Numbered from the stretch's first letter, positions 1 to 9,345 are shown. The stretch is DNA of 24,154 nucleotides from Obelidium mucronatum (GCA_025765595.1 JAIVFH010000368.1:1-24154), one strand, 5' to 3'. A program made the numbers and translations. The notes: generated from the letters alone by a model not told the origin.

Positions 1-416
1 CAGTGTCAGCATCGAACGTATCCCCCACCGCCAATAATACCAAGAACAATAAGGCTTCCTTGTACCCCTTGGAGATATCCACAACATCTTCATCAACTAC
101 TGGAGACGATGAAGAAAGCTCTGAAAACAGCTTCAGAATGTTCACTTACCGTAATTCCACTGCGTCGCCTTTGGCCATTCAAGCTAAATATGATGATAGT
201 ATCAAGCGAATGGATTCTCCAGGGATTCTGTCGATTGGGAATGGGGCTGGTTCTGGACGAGGGAGAGGCAGCCCTGCTGTTTCAACGACTGGTGTTGGCA
301 GCACGACAGCTCGGAAAACGTTTCGAGTTACAACTGTTCCGTTGCCTGATGATGATTTGATGGAGTCGGATGTGGAGGGATCGATGGGTCCTGCAGTTCG
401 AGCTGTGGAGGAGTAG
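1..416 (+). CDS. 3' end of a Ser/Thr-rich protein, unknown function (partial)
   Basis: An open frame runs in from the window edge and ends at TAG 414-416. About 137 residues are visible. They are rich in Ser, Thr, Asn and Gly, with an acidic DDEESSE stretch, a short GRGRG run and an acidic segment (PDDDLMESD) near the end. This looks like a disordered C-terminal tail. No domain or membrane segment is visible. The first codon in view is GTG and is unlikely to be a start; the real start lies upstream of the window. An AATAAA-like polyadenylation signal sits at 561-566. Confidence 0.55.
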   Translation, partial: VSASNVSPTANNTKNNKASLYPLEISTTSSSTTGDDEESSENSFRMFTYRNSTASPLAIQAKYDDSIKRMDSPGILSIGNGAGSGRGRGSPAVSTTGVGSTTARKTFRVTTVPLPDDDLMESDVEGSMGPAVRAVEE

Positions 417-673
417 TGGAGTCCTTTTTATTGGATCAACTTCCTCCCTACCGTACTAATTTTTCTTGCTGACTTAATTCATTTATTTTCCCTATAATTG
501 CTTTGACGTACATTTTTATGTTGTTTTTCTTACCCTCTCCTTTTTGGGGGGCGGAATTGGAATAAATAATAAGAGTAATTGCTTTATTTTTACAAGTTTG
601 AATTCTATTCATGTTCTCTCAATGCTCAATCGATATATTAATAATAGTCTGGAAGATGAGAAAAAAAATGTAT
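417..673. other. convergent 3' intergenic region
   Basis: AT-rich spacer between the tail of the first gene (+) and the tail of the unknown two-exon gene (-). It holds an AATAAA at 561-566, probably the polyadenylation signal of the first gene. No other gene or repeat is seen. Confidence 0.5.
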
Positions 674-1646
674 TTATTCATAAAAGTCGTTGACGTCATC
701 TTTTGCAACAACAACAACATCTTGAATCACATCTGCAGTAACAATAAAGCCAACTGGCATTGGAAAATACACAGCATCATTCTTCTTTCTCCACACATTG
801 GACTCCCCACCCTCACGTTCTTTCGTAACATCAATCCAATCCCCCCCTCCAATTTTTTCGTACACAAAACGGGTCGGAGTGTATTTGACATTGCATACCT
901 TCTTGTCCAATGGGATTACAAACTCAATGGTTGGGAGCGGTTCTGCCTGGAATGAGGCCAAGATTGCTTGACTTTGAAGATCATTTTTGAATTCCGAAGC
1001 TTGCAGCCCATCTTTAGTGTACAGGTAGGGAGACAAGTTTTTTGGAGTCATTGACACTTCAATGCCAAACGCATCTGCTGCAACTGCAAATTTGGCAGTG
1101 TGGCCGGCAATAATGGATACTTGAATTAAGTATGATTCCTCCAGAGGAATCACTCGGTAGAGTTGGTCAAAACTTGTGTCTTGTTCGTCAGAGTCAATTT
1201 TTGCCTCATTGACGGAGGGAGGCAGAACCTTCGGTGGCAGGGGTGTCTTTTGAGGAGGGACTTTTCCAGTCAACAAGTAATGGAATTCGTCAACGCCAAG
1301 CCTGCCTAAACCGAGGGGCTGCCCGTTTGAGCCCAACAAAACAGGTTTCGAACTTGAGGCCGCCAACAACGAGTTAATAGAAGATCCTGTATAAGTAGTC
1401 TTTATATTGCAGAATTAAAGATAAATGTACAATATCACCTGAAGAAACGCCAAGCGGTGCTTTAAGTTTGTTTTTGAGAGATGTCTTGTGGACTTTGACA
1501 AGCTGGCCGGTGGCGTCACTCTCGATCACTTGGTCGACATCGTCAGGAGTTGGTTCTTGACCGTGGACCTTTTTGAATGATGCCCGAGCTTGGTTCAAAG
1601 CAGCATCAAGCTCGGCAGACCATTTCAGCTTGATCGCTTTTGGCAT
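674..1646 (-). CDS. two-exon protein of unknown function, 306 aa
   Basis: Exon 1 is 1646-1439 (ATG at 1646) and exon 2 is 1386-674, with a 52-bp intron at 1387-1438 (donor GTGATA, acceptor TACAG). The join is phase 1 and gives 306 residues. The N-terminal ~65 residues are charged and probably helical (starts MPKAIKLKWSAELD). A Pro-rich linker (VPPQKTPLPPKVLPPSV) follows, and the C-terminal ~150 residues look like mixed beta structure. No signal peptide, membrane helix or known catalytic motif is visible. The gene is head-to-head with the transposase at 2004. I do not recognise the family. Confidence 0.65.
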
Positions 1647-2003
1647 GTGTGAATTTCGAAAACTTTGTAAATCTCACAAATTGAATCGGCTGCTGTTTTA
1701 AAACACCATTAAAAAATGATCGAATAGCCATGCAAAAAAAAGGAGTGATAAATCAAATTCCAATATTTACAGGGCTTAAAAGATGGCTTGTATCTTTTTA
1801 TTGGCTGATCATCTAATGACGCCATAGACGCTATCTCATGGAGCAGCTCCTGGCGCTTCAAATGCACCTTTTTTTTTGAGTATTGACGTGGAATTATGTA
1901 AACTATGTGGGTTTTATTGAAACAGAATAGAACAAGTATCAAATTGAAGAAAAAAAACACATTTACAAAAAACCAGTAAAAAACACCATCCAACAACTGC
2001 AGT
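1647..2003. promoter_or_regulatory. divergent intergenic region, likely 5' regions of both neighbours
   Basis: This AT-rich stretch lies between two genes that start away from each other (ATGs at 1646 on - and 2004 on +). It should contain both promoters, though no clear element can be singled out. It also contains an A-rich segment with CACATTTA (about 1945-1965) that is mirrored as an inverted copy at 2949-2971. Open frames here are short and unconvincing. Confidence 0.4.
1945..1965. repeat. left arm of an imperfect inverted repeat flanking the transposase
   Basis: The A-run followed by CACATTTA is repeated in inverted orientation at 2949-2971 (TAAATGTG followed by a T-run), just after the transposase stop. 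About 17-20 positions match, but most are homopolymer. It could be a worn terminal inverted repeat of the element carrying the transposase, or chance in AT-rich sequence. No convincing TTA/TAA target duplication was identified. Confidence 0.25.
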
Positions 2004-2911
2004 ATGACATCCTTCTCCAGCATAGCCGCGAGATACATGTCCCAGAAACGCGTTGCACAAGGATCAACAGCGTTTGATCACCAGTTCCGATCCCACTTCG
2101 GGATGTCAGTGGTGTCTTGCGAAGATGTCTGGCAAGAGCTGGCTGCTGCAAATCTTCATGTATCCCTCAAAAAGGTTCATCTTTTATGGGCTTTATTTCA
2201 CTTAAAGGTTTATGCCTCAATTGATGTGTCATCCTGTCGATTTGGAACAACACCTCCAACGTGGCAAAAATGGGTGGAGATAGTGCTTGATCGTTTACTC
2301 CAGTTGGATGTTGTAAGTAGCTCTCTTTTGTAATGTATAATTGTTTCTTAAATTCTTTTGCTTGAATCTAGATTCATTGGGATTCTCGGTTCGAAAATTG
2401 GAACTCGCTTCAACCTTCGTGCTATGTCGATGGAGTCCACTGTTATGCTGAGGAGCGCCGCCCAATCCGCCGAAGTGATTACAGCCACAAGCTCAATCGC
2501 GCTGGCTGGGCATTCGAGATCGCCACAGCATTAGGAGTTTCGAAAATTGTTCATGTTTCTGGTGGTGTTCCTGCCGGGGATTGGCCAGATCTGAAATTGG
2601 CCCGTTCAATGCTGGTGCCACGACTACTTCCAGGGGAGCGTGTTGCTGCTGACAAAGGCTATCGGGAGCAAGGTGGGAATGGGAGTTTTGTGACTCCAGT
2701 GACAAACAGAGCCAACGATCCAGCCATTGATACCCACAATATTGTCCTTAAAAAGATGGGTGCCCGTCACGAAACAGTCAACAAAAGAATGAAAGATTAT
2801 CAGATTTTAAAGTCTTACCGTGGCAAGCGAGAAGAGTTTCCAAAAGTGTTCTTTGTTGTTGCTAACCTCACACAAATTAAATTACGGACCGAACCGCTTT
2901 ATTCTCTTTAA
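2004..2911 (+). CDS. PIF/Harbinger-like DDE transposase (DDE_Tnp_4 type), 282 aa
   Basis: Two exons, 2004-2312 and 2372-2911, are joined in phase 0 across a 59-bp intron (GTAAGT...TCTAG), giving 282 residues. The predicted catalytic acidic residues are all present: D123 in YVDGVH, D197 in AADKGY and E237 in RHETVN. The surrounding pattern, with a conserved LLWALFHLK segment, PAGDWPDLKLAR and the RHETVN block, is typical of PIF-like transposases common in chytrids, oomycetes and diatoms. It would catalyse DNA strand transfer in the nucleus. No Myb-like partner gene is adjacent. An AATAAA is at 2939-2944. It could be a solo mobile copy or a domesticated gene; the intact frame and catalytic set leave both open. 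Confidence 0.85.
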
Positions 2912-2948
2912 TCTCTTTGTTAAAAACAAACGAAATCGAATAAATAGA

Positions 2949-2971
2949 TAAATGTGTTTTTTTTTCTCATC
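2949..2971. repeat. right arm of the imperfect inverted repeat flanking the transposase
   Basis: TAAATGTG followed by nine T, inverted relative to the A-rich segment at 1945-1965. It lies 37 bp after the transposase stop codon. Support is weak because most of the match is homopolymer. Confidence 0.25.
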
Positions 2972-3024
2972 TTCCTGGTTCAAGAAAGTGAGCAAGCCTC
3001 ACAACTTAAACTGTAAATATTCTT

Positions 3025-3747
3025 ATGCCACAGAAAATCCAAGCACTTCTTACTCTCATTCTCGCTGTCTCTGTATCCGCTGATACTTGGTGTATCTTCA
3101 AGCAGGATATTACTACCACCAAAGTATACGCTGGATCCCTTCAGCCTTCAGGCAGAGCAACACAAGCAACACTTACCTTTGGAGAAAAGTGCAAGCAAGG
3201 CCCTTGGTACAACTACTCGTGTATTCCTTGTGGCCCTCAGACCCCCGTCGTCGCTGAGACCTTGAAGAGCTTTGCGCCGCCAAGTTGTGGATTCAAGAGG
3301 TGAGAGCCTGAGCTTTTGTCAAAGTCCACCCCTTCCAAATTCACAATTACAAAATATATTATTAGATGCAATTCGAACGGCTGCTCGGTTCCTGGAAACT
3401 ACAATCCCTCCATCCCAGGCACAGGTCTCTCCGTGAAGCAATTCTGGGCAGAGTCATGCCTCCAACACGATTTCTGCTATGCCGATCGCGCAGCTTCTTC
3501 ATCCGCTTCATCATTCGCGAAAACGCAGTCAGATTGCGATGATATTTTGAGAAAGAATATGGAGGCTCAGTGTGACACGTTGGATGGAGCCAGTTGGGCT
3601 GGGTGCAAGGCTGTGGCGGGATTAATTCGCGCTGGGTTGTCTGTCATCAAGAATGAGTTTGATAATGATCGTGCCAAGTGTGTCAATGGCGATATTTGTG
3701 GGTCTGTTGGAGTATGTTCAGCCAAGTCTTCTGCTTGTCCCTTTTGA
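3025..3747 (+). CDS. secreted phospholipase A2-like protein (fungal/bacterial type), 218 aa
   Basis: Exons 3025-3299 and 3366-3747 join in phase 2 across a 66-bp intron (GTGAGA...TTATTAG), giving 218 residues. A signal peptide is evident (hydrophobic residues about 6-17, probable cleavage after VSA near residue 19). The catalytic motif is CLQHDFCY, with His126 and Asp127 as the expected His-Asp pair and flanking cysteines (C123, C129) as in small secreted PLA2s. The family hydrolyses the sn-2 acyl bond of glycerophospholipids, usually with calcium. The N-terminal ~90 residues form a separate Cys-containing region with no domain I recognise. The protein is probably exported and disulfide-bonded. 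The gene follows the transposase on the same strand, which looks incidental. Confidence 0.8.
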
Positions 3748-3874
3748 AGGGCCGTTGTTTGGCCCAGCTGAGTTTCTACCTTGACCTTTTAGGTGGAGGT
3801 AGGGTAGAAAATTTTTCTTCTACCTCACCTTTTTCTGTAGCCCCTAATAAAAGAGGCCTCAAATTAAACACACA

Positions 3875-5987
3875 ATGACCGGCACCACTGCCCTTCCCCT
3901 CGAGGTCTTCCAAGCAATCCTCGTTCATCTTCCAGTCGACAAGTTTTTGATGCAAGTTGCTTTTGCCTCCAAGCAGTTGGCTCAAGTCATCTTCAGCCTT
4001 GAGTTTGCGCACCTCCACTTTCGCCATCGTATCACTCTCCACGCAGCCGAAATAGATCGAGGCGCAATCTATCGAAAGCTCGGCGTTGACTCTTGGAAGG
4101 ACCTTTCCGCCAACTACCAGGCCCTCTTTTATTGCCTTGTGCCATTGGAGATTGCAAAGTGGATGAAAGCTCGCGCTTATGTCTTCAGCAAACTGCCTCC
4201 TGAAAAAGCATTGGCTTATGTCAGGGCAATACTGTGTTATCCGCAGTGGTACAACTCGGAAGCCAGGCATTTGACGCTGTCGGCTGCTATACATGATGGT
4301 CATGTTGACGCCGCAATCGCCTTAGTAGAAGATTCTGCCAGAGATCGAGTCTATATAAACGACTATTGCATCGAATCAGCTGCTAGATTTGGAGATGTTG
4401 GGCTTGTTAGAATCCTTATCGACTATCAAGAGGCAAGAGGTGAATCAAGTCAAACGACGAGTTTTGCGTGTTTTTGACATTAGTTTCATTGCAGGAAGAT
4501 TGTATGACTACAATCGCGCCTTTGAAAGTGCGTCGAGAGAAGGACATTTGCCAGTCGTGAAACTCCTCCTTGATTTGGGATTGGTTGACACAAAATCAAG
4601 CATTGATTTCGGGATCCGACAAGCGTCAGCCTGTGGGCATGTCACCCTTTTGGAGTTTTTTCTTGGATTAGAGAATGCTGATCCAGCTGCGGCCGACAAC
4701 GACGCCATTAAATTGGCGTCAACGTATGGGAATGCAGATGTGGTTCGAATTCTTCTTGATTCTGGGAAAGTAGATCCTGCGCCCAGCAACAACTACGCCA
4801 TTCGACGTGCAGCGGAAAAGGGGTACACTGCTGTTGTGAAGCTTCTCCTTGAATCGAAAGCAGTGGACCCTGCCGCAGATAACAATTCCGCTATTCGATT
4901 TGCATCAAACCGGGGATATGAAGATATTGTTAAGCTTTTGCTTGATTCCGGGCTAGTTGACCCTTCCGTTAACAATAACGAATGCATCAAATCTGCATCA
5001 TTGAACGGTCATACATCCGTTGTGAAACTTCTTATTGACACTGGAAGGGTTGATCTGACTGCCGAGAACAACTGGGCTATTCACAAGGCGTCAAAATACG
5101 GACACCTCTCTGTTGTCAAACTACTTGTTGAGCATGGTGCTAATCCAGCTGATGAGAATAACGAAAGCATTCGGGCATCATATGCCGGATATAGCGATAT
5201 TGTGAAGTTCCTTCTGGACTCAGGACTTGTGGACCCATCTGTCAACGACAACATCTGCATTCGAAACGCGTGCATGCAAGGTCACGAAACTGTAGTACGC
5301 CTCCTGCTAGAATCAGGCAAAGTGGATCCATCCGCCAAAAATAACGAATCTATAGCCAACGCTGCTGATCGTGGGCACGTCGCAATTGTCCGACTTCTGC
5401 TTGAGTCAAAGCGAGTCGACCCATCGGCAAATGGCGAAGCCGCACTTCGATTGGCGTGTAAATCCGACCATGAAGCTGTCGTGAAGTTGCTGCTTCAGAC
5501 AGGAAAAGTGGATCCAGCTGCAAACAAAAACTACCCACTTCGATGGGCTGTCTTTTGTGGATGTACAAATATAGTGCGCCTTCTTTATGAAACTGGGAGG
5601 GTAAATCTAGCTGACGTGAACAATGATTGCATAAGAGTTGCATCGAAATATGGTTATTCAGCTATTGTCAGATTCCTTCTCGAATCGGGAAAAGTGGATC
5701 CGACAGTCAATGACAACTATTGCATTCGAATCGCATCAAAGAATGGGCACACACCCGTAGTTAAGCTTCTTCTTGACTCTGGACTGGTCGATCCAGCAGC
5801 CAGAAACAATGCAGCTATCAGAGAAGCGTCAAAGCGAGGGCACGAAGCTGTTGTGAGACTTCTCCTAGAATCGCGGAGAGTGGATCCCACTGTTGATGGA
5901 AATTATTGCCTTCAAATTGCAACGAAAAAGAGAATGAAGCAGATCGTTGCTCTGCTTCTCTCGAGCGATTATGGATTGAGCTCTTGA
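3875..5987 (+). CDS. F-box-like protein with about 18 ankyrin repeats, 685 aa
   Basis: Exons 3875-4439 and 4495-5987 join in phase 1 across a 55-bp intron (GTGAAT...TTGCAG), giving 685 residues. Residues about 7-41 (LPLEVFQAILVHLP...) resemble an F-box, the segment that docks a protein on the Skp1-cullin ubiquitin ligase. From about residue 130 to the end there are ~18 ankyrin repeats with consensus NNxxIRxASxxGHxxVVKLLLDSGxVDP. Most repeats are 31 residues rather than the canonical 33, and two near the middle (around nt 5060-5250) are 30. The array is highly regular, suggesting recent expansion or homogenisation. By analogy it would be a substrate-recruiting ubiquitin ligase subunit; the target is unknown. 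A polyadenylation signal is at about 6012-6017. Confidence 0.8.
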
Positions 5988-6128
5988 CGCTCGTGTTGCG
6001 AATGAATTTGGAATAAAACCTTTCTATTTATCTTTGAAAGCATTGGGAAGACGGTCATTCATCGGTTGTTAAACTGACTATTAAGAATGATGAAATCAAA
6101 ATGTATATAACAATATGATTGATAATTT
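5988..6128. other. convergent 3' region
   Basis: Short AT-rich spacer between the stop of the ankyrin gene (+) and the original stop codon of the split receptor GPCR1 (-). It contains AATAAA at about 6012-6017. Confidence 0.5.
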
Positions 6129-6418
6129 CTATTTTTCTTTAGCTTTCTTAAGTTGATTCAGAACAGCGTCCAACCCATTCTTGAACTTTTCTCCATCCCC
6201 GAACCCAACAAAGTCCAGAGCAGCATGTTGTTTGTTTGCTGTGACTTCCAATCGTTCAAATTTATCGTGTTGATCGTTTATCAGAATAAAATGCTGAAGG
6301 CATTCAACTGTATTTCCATTTGTTTTGACATTGCTCAATTGAAATACGCGACAAGACTCAGCACCGCTGTTTGCTGTTGGTGGGTGAAACAAAAAGAACA
6401 CATTTCCGCGAACAATTG
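6129..6418 (-). pseudogene. severed C-terminal end of family C GPCR1
   Basis: Read on the minus strand, this is the original end of the receptor gene whose body lies at 11426-14435. The frame continues directly from the other side of the transposon: GPCR1 reads ...SYTIV up to the 9-bp target duplication, and this piece resumes TIVRGN... and ends at TAG 6131-6129. About 96 residues are encoded, finishing in a Lys-rich end (LKKAKEK). It aligns with the end of GPCR2 (21324 onward), including the shared DF...GDG region. One target copy plus the two halves gives a 942-bp exon, equal to the GPCR2 last exon after removing its one-base insertion. Cut off from its promoter, this fragment probably yields no normal receptor. 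Confidence 0.88.
6410..6418. repeat. left 9-bp target site duplication
   Basis: GAACAATTG at 6410-6418 immediately precedes the element tip TAGGCTCAG. The same nine bases follow the right tip at 11426-11434. Removing the element and one copy restores the GPCR1 reading frame. Confidence 0.92.
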
Positions 6419-6820
6419 TAGGCTCAGTGTCAGCCTTGCTCTCGGAACTCTCAAAAAGAAAAAATAAAAAAAATTTCCATTTTCGAGCCCCAGCGAGAAG
6501 GCTGATCGACAATCTTCAAAACCCGCCAACTCCATTTTTTGTAGCGGAAGAACCAGCGGATGGATCTTCCTCAAATTCGGCACAGGTGTAGTTCAACTTA
6601 TTTTATTAGTTTTGGCGGCCTTTTGGCCACGTGTTTCTGACAGTTTCCGTTTGAATAGTGGGGCCGCGTTTCAGACGTCTCCAGTGGACTCAAAACACGC
6701 TATATGCTCCTATGTCTTGTTTTTTTTTCAGTATATCCAATATATCAACATATTCTATTACCGTTCGACACGTTGATTTGACCTGGAAATCATTTTTTGT
6801 TCTGTCCGGAAACACATCAA
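6419..6820 (+). repeat. left 402-bp terminal inverted repeat, also 5' leader of the DUF6589-like gene
   Basis: The match to the reverse complement of 11024-11425 runs from tip TAGGCTC to AACACATCAA, where the copies diverge (C at 6821). No mismatch was found over the stretches compared. Near its inner end is a T-run followed by CAG (6720-6731), a strong candidate 3' splice site, and CAG|GTGTAGT near 6586 could be a donor, suggesting a leader intron. An ATG at 6712 is in frame with the downstream gene but would fall in that intron. The tip is a weak palindrome (GGCT cagtgtc AGCC). Confidence 0.93.
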
Positions 6821-6846
6821 CTCAACTGAAATCAACAGTTGCATTT

Positions 6847-9345
6847 ATGATACGCGACAGCCGCGGGATGTTTCGGGGCAAGGCCGACCCACTGACTCAA
6901 GATCCAAGCGACGTCGGTACTGAGTCCGAAACTTCACCTGAACGTAGCCACAGCCGCAAAAAGGCATCAGTTGGACTGGAAACTCCTCTTTCCAATCAAC
7001 GCCCAACAAGAAACACATCAAATCCATTTTCGACCCATCAAATGGGTTGCCCAATCCCGTCCATGAGTTTGGAAGAGAGATTGAACGATTCTCGGGATGC
7101 CAATTTAGGATCATCCTTCACAACTCATTTACGTGCAACTGGACAATCAGAGCATTCTGCAAAATTCCGTGCAGCAATGGCAGCGGTAAAATCGGCGGCT
7201 GCACAAAAAGCAAGCTTCAAATTTCCGGAAATTGAGGCTCGAGTGGCCATGTTGTCCATTGATGACCAGCTGCAACTGTTGCAGAATCTCTTCAACGCTT
7301 TGCCTCTTCCAAAGCAACGCGATTTTCTTTTGAATAATGCATCTGCTCTCTCGAAAATCGAAATCAAAGAATGCCTGAAGGTTGATATTGCTGCTCCAAC
7401 CGTTGTTAACCGCTTGAATGTCAGTGTGCTTCTCGAATCTTGGGAGGCCAGTGCGCCCTTTATCTCGTCTCTCATCGGAATGCTTGTTGGACATGAAAAA
7501 CCAAAGCTTATTCTCATCCTTGGAATCATTCTTTTTTCTGCATCTCAGAAGTACAATCTTCTGCAGTCGGAGATTGGTTTGATCTTGTACTCTAATGGCG
7601 CTTCGCAGAATCTCGTAAAACTAATGAATAGTATGGGTGTATCAGTTGGAAATGATACAATTCTTGACCGGCTTGTTGACATGAAACAGCAAGCTCTCGA
7701 TCTGATTCCAAAAACATTCCGTTCAAATAGTATTCTCTTGATCCACGACAATGTGGAGCGATACAACAAGACATACCAAAAGACTCAAGGAAACCAAAAC
7801 CAGCTTGTGTCCCAAACGCTGCGTGGATTCATTCTTATCACACATGATCCAGCAATGCTACAACCCGCTGTGCCAATTAAGCCGCCATCACCATCCAATA
7901 TTGTTGCCGACGCTTGCGAGTTGGCCTGGTATCATTCTCAGACTTTTAATGAATTGTACAATCTCATCATCAAAGAATGCGCGGAGTTCAAAGACCTATC
8001 TTCAAGGCACAACCATCCTAACCGCCCCCATAGACCAACTGGTATCCTGCCTTTGCCCATTATGGACGAACAAGAAATGACTACCAATGGATCCATTCGG
8101 ATTGGGGAGCAATACACTAAAGACTTCAATATTCCGCACAACAAATGTATAAAAGTCCCTTTATTTGGAGATTTGGGGACAGTCACATCTGTTCGCTCTG
8201 CAATCAATGAGCGCAAACATGAGTGGGGTAGCTCTGATGTTGAGAAGCTGCAACACCTGATGCCCATCTATGGAGATTTTCATCTTGGAATGGCCGTTGA
8301 TAAAGCCCAAGTCTCCGCCATGGGCTGGGAGCCATCCTTTCCAGGAACTATTGCTTGGTTTGCTCGAATTCAAAACAAGAATATCAATGCCAAGAAAGCG
8401 ACATTCTACGAGATGCAAGATGTGCTAAACGGCTCCCTTAGCGCCTATGTTGTTGCACTTGCGGACTCTATTACAGTGGATTACGCCAATGACCTGTCGG
8501 AACTGCAGTCAGGTAGTCAAGAAAAGCTGGACTACATTGTGAATACTCTCCTGCTTCATGTTAACAGAGCAGTCTATCAATTGAAGCCGATTGTAAACAA
8601 AGGAAAGCGTGCTACGGAGTATTCTCCTTTGGAAACCCACCCTTTCCGCAACTACATGCTGCAATTTATACGCTTGCGACTTCAATCATTGGTCTTCTAC
8701 GATTGCATTCGCTATGGTGACGGAGAAGGCGTGAATATTATGCATAAGCTGTTCTTGCCATTGCTCAAGAGACACTCCAAAAAATACGCACAGGGAACTG
8801 TGCGTCAGTTGTGGGATTTATCAATGATGACTCCTCGGGAACGAGGAATATGCGTACAAAACGCGTTTTTAAACTCAAAAGGACTTGTGAACTCCTTTTT
8901 TCCCAATGACTTGGGAATGGAGCATGAAGTCCTTGCCATGAAGTCAGTTCAATCCAAAGCAGGAAGTAACCGCAACTGGAATCATACCCAAACAATTTCT
9001 ATGACTGCATCTCATGTCTGTAGCTTGACTAGCTCTCTTTTTGACCACTTGGACATTCCAAGAAGACGAGCATATCATCACGACGTGGATACAAAAAAAG
9101 ACAAGGAGACCATGATGTTTGATGTCAAATCTCAGATGAATCGAGTACAAGGCTACTTCAAAGTGGGTGAATATGCCTTTAAACCTGTGCTGGAAGTGGG
9201 TTACAAGGAGTTAGTCAAGGATGGATATATTGCTCGGCAACTGAAGAACTTTTTTTGTGGATCTGGGGATGAGGATGATATTGAGGAGTTAGATGAACGG
9301 GTGTTTGACGAGGATGGTGTTGAAATTTTTGATTTAACGAAATAA
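6847..9345 (+). CDS. DUF6589-like protein, candidate transposase of the element, ~832 aa
   Basis: The first in-frame ATG inside the TIR is at 6847, giving 832 residues. The frame is also open through the TIR from an ATG at 6712 (+45 residues), so the start is unsettled. Residues 1-100 are Ser/Thr/Pro-rich and look disordered. The middle and C-terminal parts resemble DUF6589 proteins as I recall them: an IHDN segment (D301), FGDLGTV (D442), YGDFHLGM (D477, H479), RYGDGEG (D625, E627), a LSMMTPRERG block and NDLGMEHE (D688, E692, H693). Acidic residues spaced like this could form an RNase H-like DDE/D centre, but that is inference; DUF6589 has no assigned function I can cite. It converges on the RecQ gene with a 23-bp gap. 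No intron is needed in the body. It could instead be an accessory DNA-binding factor. Confidence 0.7.
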   Translation: MIRDSRGMFRGKADPLTQDPSDVGTESETSPERSHSRKKASVGLETPLSNQRPTRNTSNPFSTHQMGCPIPSMSLEERLNDSRDANLGSSFTTHLRATGQSEHSAKFRAAMAAVKSAAAQKASFKFPEIEARVAMLSIDDQLQLLQNLFNALPLPKQRDFLLNNASALSKIEIKECLKVDIAAPTVVNRLNVSVLLESWEASAPFISSLIGMLVGHEKPKLILILGIILFSASQKYNLLQSEIGLILYSNGASQNLVKLMNSMGVSVGNDTILDRLVDMKQQALDLIPKTFRSNSILLIHDNVERYNKTYQKTQGNQNQLVSQTLRGFILITHDPAMLQPAVPIKPPSPSNIVADACELAWYHSQTFNELYNLIIKECAEFKDLSSRHNHPNRPHRPTGILPLPIMDEQEMTTNGSIRIGEQYTKDFNIPHNKCIKVPLFGDLGTVTSVRSAINERKHEWGSSDVEKLQHLMPIYGDFHLGMAVDKAQVSAMGWEPSFPGTIAWFARIQNKNINAKKATFYEMQDVLNGSLSAYVVALADSITVDYANDLSELQSGSQEKLDYIVNTLLLHVNRAVYQLKPIVNKGKRATEYSPLETHPFRNYMLQFIRLRLQSLVFYDCIRYGDGEGVNIMHKLFLPLLKRHSKKYAQGTVRQLWDLSMMTPRERGICVQNAFLNSKGLVNSFFPNDLGMEHEVLAMKSVQSKAGSNRNWNHTQTISMTASHVCSLTSSLFDHLDIPRRRAYHHDVDTKKDKETMMFDVKSQMNRVQGYFKVGEYAFKPVLEVGYKELVKDGYIARQLKNFFCGSGDEDDIEELDERVFDEDGVEIFDLTK

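Noticed and set aside
1709..2038. 109-aa minus-strand ORF with a hydrophobic segment before the transposase.
   Set aside because: The composition is that of A/T-rich spacer (Phe/Leu/Ile runs) and it overlaps the transposase start.
3776..4303. 175-aa ORF on the minus strand over the F-box exon.
   Set aside because: It is antisense to a well-supported exon, has no domain and no spliced extension.
6419..6420. A 2-bp TA target duplication with TIRs starting at GGCTCAG.
   Set aside because: A 9-bp GAACAATTG copy is present at both sides and restores the host reading frame exactly, which a TA duplication would not explain.
6335..6583. Identical short ORFs read outward from both TIRs (also 11261-11485 on +).
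   Set aside because: They begin at GTG and exist only because the TIRs are identical. They have no ATG head and no recognisable domain.
6658..6660. Start of both transposon genes at GTG 6658 (and its mirror at 11186), giving a shared 54-residue N-terminus.
   Set aside because: GTG is not a normal start in a fungal nuclear gene, and the segment includes a likely splice acceptor. An ATG at 6712 or starts at 6847 and 11024 are more credible.
7125..8418. Several 74-134 aa minus-strand ORFs across the DUF6589-like gene.
   Set aside because: They are shadows of one long open frame with coherent motif blocks.
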